A stretch of 51,079 nucleotides of DNA from an uncultured Clostridia bacterium (lineage in GTDB: Bacteria; Bacillota; Clostridia; Oscillospirales; Ruminococcaceae): contig CANRFM010000016.1 in assembly GCA_947629905.1 (NCBI GenBank), positions 1 to 51,079 on the forward strand, read 5' to 3'. The notes beneath the pieces are model-generated. The model made no database searches, was not told where the DNA came from, and saw nothing but the letters and a program-made list of their open reading frames with translations. This document shows, piece after piece, positions 49,855 to 51,079 of this stretch (positions within the stretch are counted from its first letter, which is position 1; each line of letters starts with the position of its first letter). The position numbers and the translations under genes are program-made.

Positions 49855-50052
49855 AACCTCACTCCCATTTCTGTTCCCCCTCTGCTGTGGGGATTCGGTA
49901 GAGTATATGCGGCGAAACGGGAGTTTAGTCTTATTGGGCAAGCATGATCTGGGCTTTCTAAATTGCTTTTTGATCGGACCGGAACAATTGATAAGTGTAC
50001 TGAACAGATGCTTATTACTGCGCCTTTTATGGATCATGGTTTCAAGATCGCT

Positions 50053-50121
50053 GTTATTGGTCTTGTTGACATTCTGCTCTTTACTTGATACCCTCGCATA
50101 TCCGTATACTCTGTTTTCCAT
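50053..50121 (-). pseudogene. N-terminal fragment of a resolvase/invertase-type serine recombinase
   Basis: The frame starts MENRVYGYARVSSKEQN, the catalytic-serine opening of small serine resolvases, with a GGAGGTCAT site upstream. After about 23 codons the similarity ends. The following residues to about 49860 (HKRRSNKHLFSTLINCSG and on) resemble nothing I know. A GTCC..GGAC dyad (50151-50166) lies upstream. By chance or by joining, the frame continues into spoIIID. Confidence 0.55.
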
Positions 50122-50331
50122 TTCATATGACCTCCAAATAGTCTATAATTGTCCACGTAACTTTTTGGACGTTCATAATCCATGATCTTGACTTTTATAT
50201 ACGGATATTACCTATCTTTGAAATAACCTACAAACCTATACTTTTATGAACTATAACAAATGAAACATAGAACGGTCTCAAAACACCTCAAACTCATTTT
50301 CTGCACTTGCCCCATAGGGGATAAATGCAGC
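50122..50331. other. AT-rich gap without recognised genes
   Basis: I see no gene here. It contains the GTCCACGTAACTTTTTGGAC dyad (about 50151-50170) and otherwise low-complexity AT-rich sequence. Confidence 0.4.
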
Positions 50332-50710
50332 CTACATGATTTTACTCAGGATCTGAAGCTTCTGCATATTTACGGAAGGCTCCTTTCCGCCCGTCAGCAA
50401 ACTTGGCTTTAATATCCCGAAAATATACGTCGGCTTATCCGGATCAAGCTCATTCAGTCTGCTTTTCATTGCAGCAGATTCTTCCTTCCATATGATGAAG
50501 CACCAGATCAGGAACAAAATTCTCGATCCTGTCATATCCCCGTGTTATAGCTCTTGCGATTATAACGGTATTTCTGCAAACACTCTTATCACCACTAATA
50601 ATGCCTTCAAAAACATCGTCTCCCCAAATATGGTATAACCGCTTTGATGCCTTGCTCCTTTCAGTGCGGACGGTATTCGGAGAAATGCCGGACAGCTTTG
50701 CTGCATCCAC
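50332..50710 (-). pseudogene. Unidentified, probably broken ORFs
   Basis: Two overlapping minus-strand frames could be one frameshifted gene. The first has KLSGISPNTVRTERSKASKR, a possible helix-turn-helix, and YDRIENFVPDLVLHHMEGR. The second picks up at a nearby point with KEESAAMKSRLNELDPDKP and YIFGILKPSLLTGGKEPSV. No start has a strong ribosome binding site. I do not recognise either. On the other strand a frame ends in GYAQGIKDSESEIKDYLYEE (50709-50819), which could be the tail of another fragment. Confidence 0.25.
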
Positions 50711-50829
50711 TGATTTTAGAGAAAAGGGATACGCCCAAGGGATAAAGGATAGTGAGAGTGAAATAAAAGACTACCTATATGAGGAACAGGATGCGTTCTC
50801 CATAAATGAAGAGGACTGAGAACAGAAAT

Positions 50830-50857
50830 CGGCACAGCTTCCGAAAAAGCTGTGCCG
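50830..50857 (-). terminator. Hairpin after the Rpn-type transposase
   Basis: CGGCACAGCTT and AAGCTGTGCCG form a strong 11-bp stem just after the stop of the minus-strand partial gene. The T-run is weak. Confidence 0.55.
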
Positions 50858-50870
50858 ACCATAAGGGAAC

Positions 50871-51079
50871 TCAATGTGTTGTAACCGCTTTGCTAAGAGA
50901 CAGTGCCATGACTTTCTCAACAGGTAACTGTGTTACTTTGGCAATGTCTTCAATGGACAAGCTGCCAAGAGCAAGAAGATTGAGAGCTGTTTCTTCCCGG
51001 CTTTCTTCTCTGCCGTACACAATGCCCTCTTCTCTTGCTTGACGAGCTAACGCAATGTTGTACTGCTCACGCTGATACT
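50871..51079 (-). CDS. Rpn/PD-(D/E)XK-type transposase, C-terminal part (runs off the window)
   Basis: The frame is open from the window edge and reads YQREQYNIALARQAREEGIV, YGREESREETALNLLALGSL and SIEDIAKVTQLPVEKVMALS before the stop at 50871-50873. The EGxxxGRExxRExxA pattern, followed by a short helix-turn-helix-like LSIEDIAKVTQLPVEKV, is the usual C-terminus of Rpn-family recombination-promoting nucleases, also called PD-(D/E)XK nuclease family transposases. The catalytic domain lies outside the window. These are common and repeated in Ruminococcaceae genomes. Confidence 0.7.
   Translation of the reverse strand, partial: YQREQYNIALARQAREEGIVYGREESREETALNLLALGSLSIEDIAKVTQLPVEKVMALSLSKAVTTH

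Overview
The window looks like a chromosomal segment of a cellulosome-forming Ruminococcus or close relative (Bacillota, Oscillospiraceae). The sequence-based reasons are a secreted GH9 cellulase with a CBM3-like module and a two-repeat dockerin, a lipoprotein with a dockerin-like repeat, Gram-positive ribosome binding sites (GGAGG) throughout, many near-consensus TTGACA/TATAAT promoters, a single-chain glycyl-tRNA synthetase, and two sporulation regulators (SpoIIR and SpoIIID). The species is an inference and was not tested by a search.

Left edge (1-5800): a visibly less GC-rich, decayed accessory region. It holds a lipoprotein whose C-terminus is a truncated aldo/keto reductase, half an alpha/beta hydrolase abutting half a membrane protein, an intact Rrf2 regulator with a nitroreductase and an NAD(P)-binding reductase, then fragments of a flavodoxin, UvrA and UvrD. 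A methyltransferase-like gene follows, then a GH25 lysozyme cut off by a piece of a serine recombinase.

Core (5850-49850): dense backbone. In order it contains: a CNNM/CorC-type membrane protein with a short upstream ORF, a left-handed beta-helix protein, MnmM-like methyltransferase, phosphoesterase, pyrimidine-nucleoside phosphorylase; SpoIIR; a glycolytic operon (pgk, tpiA, a small ORF, gpmI); DUF4250-like protein, VanZ-like protein and a small protein; an HSP90-like ATPase operon with two paralogous helical solenoid proteins and two small membrane proteins; a DegV protein; a hybrid histidine kinase with two periplasmic solute-binding domains; tRNA-Pro; glycyl-tRNA synthetase; a ribbon-helix-helix-like protein with ClpB; a GH26-like cytoplasmic protein; a zinc-ribbon protein; the GH9 cellulase; NADP-type glutamate dehydrogenase; a ThiF/MoeB-like E1 enzyme; a CmpB-type membrane protein with an acetyltransferase; GlmM; a MacAB-type exporter; a ClpC-like unfoldase; and SpoIIID. 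Three large intergenic gaps carry a modular, hairpin-rich repeat family, including a perfect 202-bp inverted repeat directly upstream of spoIIR.

Right edge (49855-51079): debris again, with a resolvase N-terminal fragment, unrecognised ORFs, and the C-terminal end of an Rpn/PD-(D/E)XK-type transposase running off the window.

The most interesting candidate system is the HSP90-solenoid-membrane-protein operon (18184-23939). The most striking DNA structure is the inverted repeat at 11433-12156.
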